Shown here: in pieces, positions 1 to 8,586 of the stretch
How positions within the stretch are numbered: position 1 is the first letter of the stretch
How the letters are laid out: the number at the start of each line of letters is the position of its first letter
Source: Rheinheimera sp. UJ63
Lineage (GTDB): Bacteria > Pseudomonadota > Gammaproteobacteria > Enterobacterales > Alteromonadaceae
Direction of reading: 5' to 3'
Length of the DNA stretch: 64,000 nucleotides
Assembly: GCF_021568285.1 (NCBI RefSeq)
Contig: NZ_JAKGTQ010000001.1
Location: 682,001 to 746,000 of the forward strand
Notes under the pieces: generated by a model
The model's database searches: none
Seen by the model: only the letters and a program-made list of their open reading frames with translations
Told to the model about the DNA's origin: nothing
Position numbers and translations under genes: made by a program

Positions 1-2
1 GC

Positions 3-1793
3 ATCGAGGCAGATAATCAATCTGGCAACTTCACAGCCACACCGGTTTCAAAGCCGCAAATTGCTAACCTGACCATCATCGGGAACAACTTTGATGGCGA
101 AGATGATTCTGAAGGTATCTTACTACGCGCCGGAACCGCAGCTGAGTTATACAATGTTATCGTTACCGGCCCAAGTGGTATGGGCGAATGTTTTGAAATT
201 AACTCCGACGAAACCATCACCAACGCGGGTAATGGCGAAATCGTCTTCCGTAATTCTATTCTTGATTGTGCCGAGCCATTTAAAAACTCGGTTGATGCCA
301 GCGGCAACGTCACCTTAAACGCTGAAACCTGGTTTCGTGCTCAGCCTGGCAATATGGTAACGGACGCATTGTTAGGCGGCTATATTCCTGCACCTAACTC
401 ACCTGCCCTAGGTAATGGCTACAACGTGGCGAATAACGTTGACCCTTGGTTTGATAACGTCAATTACATTGGTGCTTTTGATGGCATGAATGATTGGACA
501 ACCGGTTGGACAATTGGCTTACACCCCGATGATGACTTGGCAGCCTGCCCAGCAGGGACCACTGCAGTCAACAGCTTAACGGGTCGTTTAAATTGCCAAT
601 TGTCTGGCGATATTACGGCAAATGTTACGCTTGCAGCCGGTGCGGATTATGTATTAAACGGCCGAGTGCGCGTTGGACAAGATAATCAAAACAACGCCAC
701 GCTAACCATTCAACCTGGTGTCACCTTATACGGTAAGTCTGGTGCTGACTTCTTAGTGGTCAGTCGTGGTTCAAAAATCAATGCCAATGGCACCGCGGCA
801 AACCCTATCGTTATGACGTCAGTGCAAGATGTGATTGGCTCACCTACAGCAGCAGGCCAATGGGGTGGCTTAGTCTTACTGGGTAATGCACCTAGCAACA
901 AATGTGATCAATCTAACCTGGCCAATTGCCAAGTCGCTGCAGAAGGTGATGCGGGCAACTACGGCGGTGCTAACTGGGAAGACAACAGCGGCGTGTTGAA
1001 TTATGTGGTGGTGAAACATGCCGGCTTTGAGGTTATCCCCGATAACGAATTAAACGGCATTACTTTCGCCGGCGTGGGTTCAGGTACCCAATGTAGCAAT
1101 ATCCAAGTGCACCAAAACGTGGATGACGGTGTCGAGTTCTTCGGTGGCGCGGTTAGCTGTAAGAATGTGGTGTTAACCGCGAACGGCGATGACTCAGTAG
1201 ATTGGGCCGACGGCTGGCGCGGTAATATGCAGTTTGTCATTGTAAAACATGCTGCAGATGGCGCTAAAGCGAACCGTGGTATCGAAGCGGATAACCAATC
1301 AGGTAATTTCGGCGCCTTGCCCATATCAAACCCGGTTATTGCCAACCTAACCATTATCGGTAACACCTTTGACGGTGATGATGATTCTGAAGGTGTATTG
1401 CTACGCGCTGGCACTAATGCGCAATTAGCTAACTTTGTGATTACTGGCCCGATAGGCATGGGTGAATGTTTAGAAATTGAATCCAATGAGTCGCGCGCGT
1501 TAGCCGCTGCCGGTTCCTTAACGCTCACCCATAGCGTTATTGCTTGCCCTACTGAAGCGACCAAAGGCACCGTCGATGCTAACACCACGACAGAGCAATG
1601 GTTCTTAAATCAGCCTGGCAATAGCTTCGCGGCTAATCAAGCTGCGGTGTTGGACGGTATTTTCACTATCGACACTACCACACCTAAAGATATGACAGCC
1701 GTTAGCAGCTTCTTTGAAGCCGTTGACTTTATTGGTGCCGTTAAATCCGGTAACGACTGGACCGCAGGTTGGTCTGTTGGCTTAGACGACTAA
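3..1793 (+). CDS. Secreted beta-helix repeat protein (5' end outside window)
   Basis: The reading frame is open from the first base, so the gene starts upstream of the window; the ATG at 180 is internal. The visible protein is two copies of a unit of about 426 residues: the block IEADNQSGNF occurs at nucleotide 3 and again at 1281, followed in both copies by a closely matching stretch (IANLTIIGN, DDSEG, LLRAGT, GMGEC). Each unit ends with NDWT-GW-GL. Runs such as TIQPGVTLYG and the repeated short V/I-rich strands are typical of right-handed parallel beta-helix proteins at the cell surface. It is followed by a terminator and then by a TonB-dependent receptor on the same strand, so I infer a surface partner of that receptor. 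The ligand is unknown. No catalytic motif was recognised. Confidence 0.75.
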   Translation: MEADNQSGNFTATPVSKPQIANLTIIGNNFDGEDDSEGILLRAGTAAELYNVIVTGPSGMGECFEINSDETITNAGNGEIVFRNSILDCAEPFKNSVDASGNVTLNAETWFRAQPGNMVTDALLGGYIPAPNSPALGNGYNVANNVDPWFDNVNYIGAFDGMNDWTTGWTIGLHPDDDLAACPAGTTAVNSLTGRLNCQLSGDITANVTLAAGADYVLNGRVRVGQDNQNNATLTIQPGVTLYGKSGADFLVVSRGSKINANGTAANPIVMTSVQDVIGSPTAAGQWGGLVLLGNAPSNKCDQSNLANCQVAAEGDAGNYGGANWEDNSGVLNYVVVKHAGFEVIPDNELNGITFAGVGSGTQCSNIQVHQNVDDGVEFFGGAVSCKNVVLTANGDDSVDWADGWRGNMQFVIVKHAADGAKANRGIEADNQSGNFGALPISNPVIANLTIIGNTFDGDDDSEGVLLRAGTNAQLANFVITGPIGMGECLEIESNESRALAAAGSLTLTHSVIACPTEATKGTVDANTTTEQWFLNQPGNSFAANQAAVLDGIFTIDTTTPKDMTAVSSFFEAVDFIGAVKSGNDWTAGWSVGLDD

Positions 1794-1800
1794 CTCCCTT

Positions 1801-1839
1801 GCAGCACAACCCAAATGACGCGGTTGTGCTGCTCTTTTT
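1801..1839 (+). terminator. Rho-independent terminator after the beta-helix gene
   Basis: An 11-bp perfect stem (GCAGCACAACC at 1801-1811 with GGTTGTGCTGC at 1822-1832) is followed by TCTTTTT. It sits 8 bp after the stop codon and ahead of the TonB-dependent receptor gene, so receptor expression needs read-through or a promoter within 1840-1896. Confidence 0.85.
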
Positions 1840-1896
1840 AGGCCATCTCATGGCCATCGCCAGTAACGTTTAAAAAGCTGATAGGACAATGTTCAG

Positions 1897-4557
1897 ATGA
1901 GCAGCAGACAAAAACTAAATTTAAGTCGGGTAGGTCTAGGTGTATTGCTGGCCATCAGCACCACCACTGCCCCGCTATCTTTCCAAGCCATGGCTGAAGA
2001 TAACAGCTCGGCTGCACCCACTGCAGAAGCCGATTATGAACGGATCTCCGTATCAGGTCGCCTGATGAGCTCCGCCGCTGCCGCCGCAGCTGAACGGCGA
2101 GAGCAGCCGTATGTAGCAGAATTACTGGGTATGGAGCAAATTTCGCGCGCAGGCGATAGCAATGCGGCCACCGCGCTGCGTCGTGTTACCGGTTTAACAC
2201 TGGTTAAAGACAAGTTTATTTATGTTCGCGGTTTAGGCGAACGGTACTCTAGCACGCTGTTAAACGGCGCTATGGTACCCAGCCCAGATCCAACCCGTAA
2301 TGTGATCCCGCTGGATATGTTTCCGGCCGGCATTATCGAAAGTTTAGTGGTACAAAAGGCTTACTCCCCGGAACTACCGGCCGCTTTTGGTGGCGGTAAT
2401 GTCAATATTAGAACCGCAGCCATCCCCTTACAAACCACCTTTAACCTGGCAATCGGTACAGGCTATAACAGCTTAAATAGTGCTGATGGTTTTAGCTATC
2501 ACGGTGGCGCTGATGATTGGCGCGGTAAAGATGACGGCACTCGCGCCATCTCTACCGAACTCGCCGCAGCGCAAAGCCAATTTGGTGTACTAACACCCAT
2601 CAATATCGCGGAAGCCTTAGGCGGTATCAACGCGTCAAACCTTGCTCAAGCGCAAACGATTGTGCGTGAACTGGGAACCGCCTTTAACCGTGATATCGAT
2701 ATCAGCCGCACCTCAGTTAAACCTGACTTTGATGGCAGTGCCTCCTTTGGTAGTCGGTTTGATCTGGCAAAAAATGTCGTGTTTGGTGTGATGACAGGCT
2801 TTAGCTACGATCGTGCGACCCAAAATATTGAAGAACAAGAGCGTTATTACTCAATTTCAGGGGAGGCTTTAACACCGCTTAATCGTTACGATGACATTCG
2901 TGGCACGGAGCATCAGATCAAAATGTCAGGCATGCTTAATTTTGGGTTAGAACTCGGCGTCGATCATCGTTTAGAAACCTCAACGATTTATCTGCGCGAT
3001 ACTAAAGATGAAATTAAGATCAAAAACGGTGACAGTATCGAAACCATCAACGAAACCAACCGTTTTAACACCGACACCAGCCTAACATACGAAGAACGCA
3101 GCATGTTAAGCAACCAACTGCGTGGCAAGCACAATCTTCCGTCTCTGTGGGATTTGGCTATCGATTGGCAATACACCGATGCCAAAGCACGTCGTTATGC
3201 CCCAGGCCAAGTTGAATACCGTTATTTGAATGAAACTCAAGCCGACGGCTCTGTTTTTGCGTTCTTACGGCGTAACCAAAATGCCGTAACCTACAGCTTT
3301 GGCGATATGCAAGACAACACGGAAAATCTCAGTTGGAACCTTAAGTTACCACTAACCATGGGTAAAGCCGACCTGTCGCTAGCAGCAGGTTACAGCTATT
3401 TTGAACGTAACCGCGATGCCCAAACCGATCGCTTTAACTTTGATACCGTGGGTTTTAGCCTACAACAGTTATCGGGCAGCTTTGCTGAGATCTTTTCTGA
3501 CAACAGTATATTAGATGCGAGCAATGGCTTTAAGATATCAAATGTGACCACTCAAGCTGATGATTACTTAGCCGCGCAAATGATCGATGCCGGTTATGCA
3601 GCTTTAGAAGTGAATTATGACTACCTGTTTCGTTTAAACCTTGGTGTGCGCTACGAAGATTTTAAGCAAGTCTCGTTACCGTTAACCGCTGATGGCCAAA
3701 TTAGCGGCAATGTCACCGACTCGGTGTTAATCGAAGATGGCTTTTACCCTGCGTTATCGTTGACGTGGTTTGTCAATGACCAGTTGCAAGCACGTTTTGG
3801 TTACAGCAAAACGGTGGTTCGACCCGACCTGCGTGAGGTAACACCGGTGTTGTATGTGGATCCCCTCACTGACTTTAAAGTTACAGGTTTTGCCGGTTTA
3901 CGCAGTACTGACATTAACAGTGCCGATGTGCGTTTAGAGTGGTATTACGATACCAGTAACTACAGTGTTGGCGTATTTTATAAAGATCTTGCGAACCCGA
4001 TTGAGGCCATTGAATTATCTGGCTCTGACGGTAATTTGCTGATGTCATTTCGTAACGCCGAAAGCGGCACCCTATATGGCGTGGAAGCCGAGTTTTTACA
4101 GCAGCTCGATATGTTTAACGGTGAGTTTGGCCAATTTGCTGATAACTTTTTCTTAGCAGGTAACCTCACGGTCAGTGAATCAGAAATCAGCATTCAGCGC
4201 TTCCCTGGAGCAAATTTAACCCATCTAGAGCGAAGCTTAAGTGGTCACTCGAAGTATGTGGCTAATTTACAACTCGGTTTCGATGCGGATAACAATAAAC
4301 ACAATGCCACGCTAACCTATAATGTTTTCGGTAAGCGTATTGCATTTGCTGGGGTAAATGGCAAAGACGATGCTTTTGAGCAGCCGTTTAACTCGCTGGA
4401 TTTTACCTACAGCTACACGCCTCTGAGCAACCTGAGTGTCAAACTGGGCCTGAAAAACCTGCTGAATGAAAACGTCGAAATTTTGCAACAAGGTGAGATT
4501 TTACAAAAGCGCACCGAAGGGCAAAGCTATTCGTTGAGCTTTTCTTACCAATATTAA
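1897..4557 (+). CDS. TonB-dependent outer membrane receptor
   Basis: This 886-residue protein has an N-terminal signal peptide (about 1-33), a plug domain (about 60-180) and a long beta-barrel ending in an aromatic residue (SFSYQY), as expected for an outer-membrane protein. The plug carries a block characteristic of one large receptor subfamily: FIYVRGLGERYSSTLLNGA, then PSPDPTRNVIPLD, then FGGGNVNIRT. It probably moves a substrate into the periplasm using TonB-ExbBD energy. The substrate cannot be read from sequence. Its neighbours are a beta-helix surface protein upstream and a Pho-box porin and pst genes downstream, which suggests, but does not prove, a role in phosphorus acquisition. The ATG at 1897 is preceded by AGGA at 1883-1886. 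Confidence 0.9.
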   Translation: MSSRQKLNLSRVGLGVLLAISTTTAPLSFQAMAEDNSSAAPTAEADYERISVSGRLMSSAAAAAAERREQPYVAELLGMEQISRAGDSNAATALRRVTGLTLVKDKFIYVRGLGERYSSTLLNGAMVPSPDPTRNVIPLDMFPAGIIESLVVQKAYSPELPAAFGGGNVNIRTAAIPLQTTFNLAIGTGYNSLNSADGFSYHGGADDWRGKDDGTRAISTELAAAQSQFGVLTPINIAEALGGINASNLAQAQTIVRELGTAFNRDIDISRTSVKPDFDGSASFGSRFDLAKNVVFGVMTGFSYDRATQNIEEQERYYSISGEALTPLNRYDDIRGTEHQIKMSGMLNFGLELGVDHRLETSTIYLRDTKDEIKIKNGDSIETINETNRFNTDTSLTYEERSMLSNQLRGKHNLPSLWDLAIDWQYTDAKARRYAPGQVEYRYLNETQADGSVFAFLRRNQNAVTYSFGDMQDNTENLSWNLKLPLTMGKADLSLAAGYSYFERNRDAQTDRFNFDTVGFSLQQLSGSFAEIFSDNSILDASNGFKISNVTTQADDYLAAQMIDAGYAALEVNYDYLFRLNLGVRYEDFKQVSLPLTADGQISGNVTDSVLIEDGFYPALSLTWFVNDQLQARFGYSKTVVRPDLREVTPVLYVDPLTDFKVTGFAGLRSTDINSADVRLEWYYDTSNYSVGVFYKDLANPIEAIELSGSDGNLLMSFRNAESGTLYGVEAEFLQQLDMFNGEFGQFADNFFLAGNLTVSESEISIQRFPGANLTHLERSLSGHSKYVANLQLGFDADNNKHNATLTYNVFGKRIAFAGVNGKDDAFEQPFNSLDFTYSYTPLSNLSVKLGLKNLLNENVEILQQGEILQKRTEGQSYSLSFSYQY

Positions 4558-4567
4558 GCGATAAAAC

Positions 4568-4631
4568 AAAAGCCCCTATTCTACCAAGGGAGCCCGAACA
4601 GGGGCAGACCAACACAGAATAAGGGCTTTTT
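4568..4631 (+). terminator. Terminator after the TonB-dependent receptor
   Basis: An outer stem (AAAGCCC at 4569-4575 with GGGCTTTTT at 4623-4631) encloses a second possible stem (GCCCCT with AGGGGC), and the right arm ends in a T run. It lies 11 bp after the receptor stop codon. Confidence 0.75.
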
Positions 4632-4707
4632 CATCATCGTCAGCACAGCGTGATGGTCTGTCATGTCGTGCAAGTAGTCCCCAATGACAAACTATGTTTA
4701 TTACCTA

Positions 4708-4926
4708 TTAGGGTTGTGGGGTGTTTTCATCTACTTTTACGCGCTTTTTCGGTGGATTTAACCAGACAACATGACCTAAGTGCGGGCTAGTACGCGTTAA
4801 TGCCGTCGCATCTTCTAGCTGCTGCTCGTCTATTTCATAGACATACTGTGAGGTTGTGTTAGTGGAGCATCCGGATAGTAACGATAAGGCAAAAGCAGTC
4901 ATAACGATGGGAAGATATTTTTTCAT
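4708..4926 (-). CDS. Small lipoprotein of unknown function
   Basis: This 72-residue protein starts MKKYLPIVMTAFALSLLSGC, a lipoprotein signal with lipobox LSGC (Cys20). The mature part is about 52 residues, ends in a proline-rich basic/acidic tail (PPKKRVKV) and matches no family I recognise. It is convergent with the TonB receptor gene. A weak PhoB-like half-site pair (TTGTCAT, 4 bp, CTGTGTT) lies at 4984-5002 on its promoter side, about 14 of 19 consensus positions by my count. Its spacing from a possible -10 is poor, so I do not call it a Pho box. Confidence 0.65.
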   Translation of the reverse strand: MKKYLPIVMTAFALSLLSGCSTNTTSQYVYEIDEQQLEDATALTRTSPHLGHVVWLNPPKKRVKVDENTPQP

Positions 4927-5158
4927 TGGCTAGACCTCTGTTGTTAACCTGAGTTCACTATAAACAGCGCCGCCGAACTTGTCTAACACAGCAATATGAC
5001 AATCTGATGAAGCCTGAAAATTATAAACAATTGAAAAATAAAGCTATTTTAAAATAGTGATTTTCGGTGTGACACTATTAAGACGCTTTAAGTGCGGTGG
5101 GTTATAAATAACAGCATTGATAAAAGAATTTGGTTTAAAAACGGGGAAAGAGGGCAAT

Positions 5159-5186
5159 AAAAAAGCCGGTTTAAAACCGGCTTTTT
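5159..5186 (-). terminator. Terminator after the porin gene
   Basis: Stem AAAAGCCGGTTT with AAACCGGCTTTT, flanked by A and T runs on both sides, directly after the porin stop codon. It could act in both directions. Confidence 0.85.
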
Positions 5187-5197
5187 CAGGATTAAGC

Positions 5198-6109
5198 TTA
5201 AAACTTATGTTTAATACCTACCGCTAAATAATCACGATCAGGTGAATTCACATCAAAATTAAAGCTGCTATACCAAGCATACAGCGTGGTGTTTTTACCG
5301 GCTTTGTAATCGGCACCCACACTGATAGCATCATCGTCTTCTAAAGTTTGATACTGTGCTTTCAGTTCAGTTTTACCCACTGGATAGGCGGCGCTAACTA
5401 ACCAGCCATCTTGCTCTACACCCGTGGTAATATTCTCTTGTGAATGGAACATCGCGCCCAGTTTAAAATCAGCCGCTTTCACTTGCGTTTGTAAACGCAG
5501 CGTATCATAACCCGCCACTTCTGAGTCCATTGATATGGCAGCATAATAGGCGCTGTCTTTCAGGTTTTCATCACCGTAATAGACCGAGGCCGAGTAGGCA
5601 TCTTCCGCATCTGCTGCATCTTCCATCACGTAGGTTAATTGCATACCAAAATCATTAAATTTTGGCGTGTAGTACGTCACTGAATTACTGGCTCGTACTT
5701 CACCGCGCCAAAGCGCTTTTACGTCAGCTTCGTAATCACTGAATAAGTCAATTTTACCTTGCGCATCTTTTTGCGCCGTATCATGGCGCCCTAAACGCAC
5801 TTCACCAAAGTTACCTTTTAAACCAACATATTGATTTCGAGAGGTAATGTTCTCGCTACCGCTAACATCCGCCAGATCAACCGCCCATTCCACTTGATAA
5901 ACTAAAGTCAGGCCACCGTCTAATGCAAAATCACCTTTCAAACCAAATCGTGAGCTGTTGCTTTTCAGTTCAGAGAAACGCCCTTCCCCTTCATCACTGG
6001 ATTGTGCTGAAACATTCAGTTGACCATAAACGGTAAGTGGCTCAGCGTAAGCGACAGTGCTAACGGCGGAACCTAAAACTAATGCTACTGCAATTGATGA
6101 TTTTTTCAT
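5198..6109 (-). CDS. Gram-negative porin, probably phosphate-starvation induced
   Basis: A 303-residue outer-membrane porin. The signal peptide runs to about residue 22 (AYA before EPLTVYGQ). The mature start (LTVYGQLNVS), the loop block NQYVGLKGNFGEVRLGRHDT and the terminal phenylalanine (GIKHKF) are typical of general porins of the Porin_4/OmpC-like group. It would form a trimeric diffusion channel. A PhoB-box match with a well-spaced -10 lies 85 bp upstream of the start codon, and the pst operon lies behind it, so I infer a phosphate- or anion-uptake porin comparable in role to PhoE. Selectivity itself cannot be read from the sequence. Confidence 0.88.
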   Translation of the reverse strand: MKKSSIAVALVLGSAVSTVAYAEPLTVYGQLNVSAQSSDEGEGRFSELKSNSSRFGLKGDFALDGGLTLVYQVEWAVDLADVSGSENITSRNQYVGLKGNFGEVRLGRHDTAQKDAQGKIDLFSDYEADVKALWRGEVRASNSVTYYTPKFNDFGMQLTYVMEDAADAEDAYSASVYYGDENLKDSAYYAAISMDSEVAGYDTLRLQTQVKAADFKLGAMFHSQENITTGVEQDGWLVSAAYPVGKTELKAQYQTLEDDDAISVGADYKAGKNTTLYAWYSSFNFDVNSPDRDYLAVGIKHKF

Positions 6110-6178
6110 GTTATCTACCCGAGTTAATTAGGTTTCATGTAGCTAATGCTCACAACCATAGTATTGATGACGAGGTGC

Positions 6179-6212
6179 ATAATAAGAATTTTTTATGACA
6201 AACAAATGACAG
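6179..6212 (-). promoter_or_regulatory. Pho box and -10 element of the porin gene
   Basis: On the minus strand 6212-6194 reads CTGTCATTTGTTTGTCATA, two TGTCAT half-sites in the 7-4-7 arrangement of PhoB boxes (16 of 19 consensus positions by my count). TATTAT at 6184-6179 is 9 bp downstream of the box, the usual position of the -10 when PhoB replaces the -35 contact. Confidence 0.8.
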
Positions 6213-6334
6213 TATAACATTTATATCGCGTTTATTTAGATTAGCCTGGACTGACCATAACAATGTGTATTGATAGACGAACATGGCGGTGGGGATAACA
6301 CAGGCGCAGTCCAGCAATGGGTTCAGCAAACAAG

Positions 6335-6354
6335 AAAGGCGCTTTCGCGCCTTT
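6335..6354 (-). terminator. Hairpin terminator after pstB
   Basis: Perfect 8-bp stem AAAGGCGC-TTTC-GCGCCTTT just past the pstB stop codon. On the minus strand it is followed by the T-rich CTTGTTTG. The plus-strand side also has a long T run, but no plus-strand gene precedes it. Confidence 0.7.
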
Positions 6355-6377
6355 ATTTTTTTGCCAAAAATCTAAGC

Positions 6378-7166
6378 TTAACCGTAACGGCCTGTAATAT
6401 AGTCTTCGGTTTTTTTCTGTTTCGGGTTGGTAAACACATCGTTGGTGCCACCAATTTCAATTAAGTTACCTAAATGGAAAAACGCCGTGCGATCAGACAC
6501 CCGGGCAGCTTGCTGCATATTGTGCGTCACAATCACAATGGTAAAGTTTTGCTTTAATTCATCGATTAACTCTTCAATAATCGATGTGGCTATTGGATCA
6601 AGCGCCGAACAGGGCTCATCCATTAAAATCACTTCTGGGCTAACCGCGATGGTACGCGCAATACACAAACGCTGCTGCTGACCACCCGATAAACCGGTAC
6701 CCGGTTGATGCAAGCGATCTTTTACTTCTTCCCATAAACCGGCACGACGCAAACTAGATTCCACAATATCATCTAAATCAGATTTTTTACTGGCTAAACC
6801 ATGCAACTTAGGGCCATAGGCAATATTGTCATAAATCGATTTCGGAAAAGGATTCGGTTTTTGAAACACCATGCCCACCTGAGCACGCAGTTGCACCACA
6901 TCTAACGCCGGATCGTAAATGTTGTAGCCATCTAAAGCGATTTCACCCGACACTCTACAAATATCGATGGTGTCGTTCATCCTATTTAAACAACGTAAAA
7001 ACGTTGATTTACCACAACCTGACGGGCCGATAAAAGCAATCACTTCGTTTTCAACGATATCCATATCAATGCCATGGATTGCCTGATTATCGCCATAAAA
7101 CACTTTGACATCTCGCGCGGTCATTTTGATTTTTTCGGCGTTATTTAACATGGTTACTTCACTCAT
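6378..7166 (-). CDS. pstB: Phosphate ABC transporter ATP-binding protein PstB
   Basis: A 262-residue ABC ATPase that energises high-affinity phosphate import and takes part in signalling to PhoR. It has Walker [10 protein letters not shown] (about residues 47-55), Q-loop [16 protein letters not shown], signature [16 protein letters not shown], Walker [14 protein letters not shown] and the family C-terminus [10 protein letters not shown], the same ending as E. coli PstB. Length matches the family. It is the last gene of pstC-pstA-pstB, 43 bp after pstA, and is followed by a hairpin. No phoU follows it, and phoB/phoR are not in the window. Confidence 0.97.
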   Translation of the reverse strand: MSEVTMLNNAEKIKMTARDVKVFYGDNQAIHGIDMDIVENEVIAFIGPSGCGKSTFLRCLNRMNDTIDICRVSGEIALDGYNIYDPALDVVQLRAQVGMVFQKPNPFPKSIYDNIAYGPKLHGLASKKSDLDDIVESSLRRAGLWEEVKDRLHQPGTGLSGGQQQRLCIARTIAVSPEVILMDEPCSALDPIATSIIEELIDELKQNFTIVIVTHNMQQAARVSDRTAFFHLGNLIEIGGTNDVFTNPKQKKTEDYITGRYG

Positions 7167-7209
7167 AGTTTAATCCTGTTCGCTCAATTTATAGGCCGTG
7201 CATCATGGT

Positions 7210-8580
7210 TTACCAGCGCACTTCATAGCGCTTGCGTAACCAAATAGCCAAACTGTTCAGAGATAACATCATCACCAATAACACAATGATGGCGGCCGAG
7301 GTTCTCGCCTCAAAGAAATTCCGTAATTCGTTGCCTTGCCACAGGTAAATTTGCACCGGTAAGGCCGTTGCTTGATCCATGGCACTACCTGGCACCGATG
7401 CCACAAAGGATTTCATGCCAATCAACAATAAGGGGGCCGTTTCACCTAAGGCTTGTGCTACACCGATAATCGAACCGGTCAAAATACCTGGAATGGCTAG
7501 CGGCAACACATGATGAAACACCGCCTGCGTTTTAGACGCGCCTAAACCTAAGGCCGCTTGGCGGATCGACGGAGGAATGGCTTTTAAGGTCGAACGCGTG
7601 GCAATAATCACTGTGGGTAATGTCATCAGTGTTAGCACTAAGCCCCCAACCACCGGTGCGGACATCGGCAAATTAAACCAACCGATAAAAATAGAGGCCC
7701 CTAATAAACCAAACACAATAGAGGGCACAGCGGCCAAATTGTTAATATTCACTTCGACCAAATCGGTCAGGCGATTTTTCGGCGCAAATTCTTCTAAGTA
7801 AATCGCCGCGGCAACCCCCATCGGAATGGCTAATACGATAACCACCAGCATCATATACAATGACCCCATAAAGGCGCCGGCTAAACCCGCCGAGGCCAGA
7901 GAACTGCGCGAATCGGGGTTCATAAACAAGGCAAAACTAAAGCGGTTACTGATCACGCCTTGCTGTTTTAAAGCATCAACCCATTCGCGTACCTTGGCAC
8001 TGAGTTGTTGTTGCTCGTCAGGTAAACTGCGATCAATATTGCCTTTTAACCAAACATCGATATTGGCATCTGTGAGCAAGTGTAAGGTTTTGGTTTGACC
8101 AATAATCGAAGGGTCAGCAATCACCAAATCACGCAACGCGAACCGCTCACCGGAGGTCACGATACGTTGTAATTCACGCCGATGTTGCTGAGCATCAGGG
8201 ATCACTTGCTGTAATGCCGGGAAAATAAGCCGATTAAAGTTTACTAAACCCACTTCTGAACGCCACGCCAAATCACGCTGCCGAAACTCGTTCTCCGTTT
8301 CTCCTGCTTGCGGTTGCGGCTGTTCGCTGATCTTGACTATGGCAGGATCAAAGTAAATATCCAAGGTAATACTGTGCTGCCAAAACGCCGGTAGCCCTTT
8401 GGCAAAAATATTCACAAACAGTAAGATCACCAATAAGATACTGGCCGATACCGCCAATAAACCTGCGGTTCTAAATAACTTTTCTTGGCGATGGCGTTTT
8501 TTTAACGAGCGCACCACTTGTTGCTGTACTTTGCTGTAAGCCTTGTTCGCGCTGGTTACGGTGTTAAGTTCAGTCGTCAT
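7210..8580 (-). CDS. pstA: Phosphate ABC transporter permease PstA
   Basis: A 456-residue inner-membrane permease, well above the roughly 300 residues of E. coli PstA. A first membrane segment (about 38-60) is followed by an extracytoplasmic stretch of about 165 residues (64-225), then a standard binding-protein-dependent permease domain of about 5 segments (225-450) containing LGLGASKTQAVFHHVLPLAIPGI and ALGETAPLLL. The enlarged N-terminal insertion is, as far as I recall, common in marine gammaproteobacterial PstA. It starts 6 bp after pstC, so the two are translated together. Confidence 0.95.
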   Translation of the reverse strand: MTTELNTVTSANKAYSKVQQQVVRSLKKRHRQEKLFRTAGLLAVSASILLVILLFVNIFAKGLPAFWQHSITLDIYFDPAIVKISEQPQPQAGETENEFRQRDLAWRSEVGLVNFNRLIFPALQQVIPDAQQHRRELQRIVTSGERFALRDLVIADPSIIGQTKTLHLLTDANIDVWLKGNIDRSLPDEQQQLSAKVREWVDALKQQGVISNRFSFALFMNPDSRSSLASAGLAGAFMGSLYMMLVVIVLAIPMGVAAAIYLEEFAPKNRLTDLVEVNINNLAAVPSIVFGLLGASIFIGWFNLPMSAPVVGGLVLTLMTLPTVIIATRSTLKAIPPSIRQAALGLGASKTQAVFHHVLPLAIPGILTGSIIGVAQALGETAPLLLIGMKSFVASVPGSAMDQATALPVQIYLWQGNELRNFFEARTSAAIIVLLVMMLSLNSLAIWLRKRYEVRW

Positions 8581-8586
8581 TTGGGA

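Noticed and set aside
1001..1588. 195-codon minus-strand frame inside the beta-helix gene
   Set aside because: It mirrors the repeat-protein coding sequence, and a similar shadow occurs opposite the first repeat unit, which indicates a by-product of the duplication.
1..4557. SusD/SusC-type pair
   Set aside because: The upstream protein is a beta-helix repeat protein, not a TPR-like SusD, and the receptor lacks the SusC N-terminal extension; a Bacteroidetes-like system is not supported.
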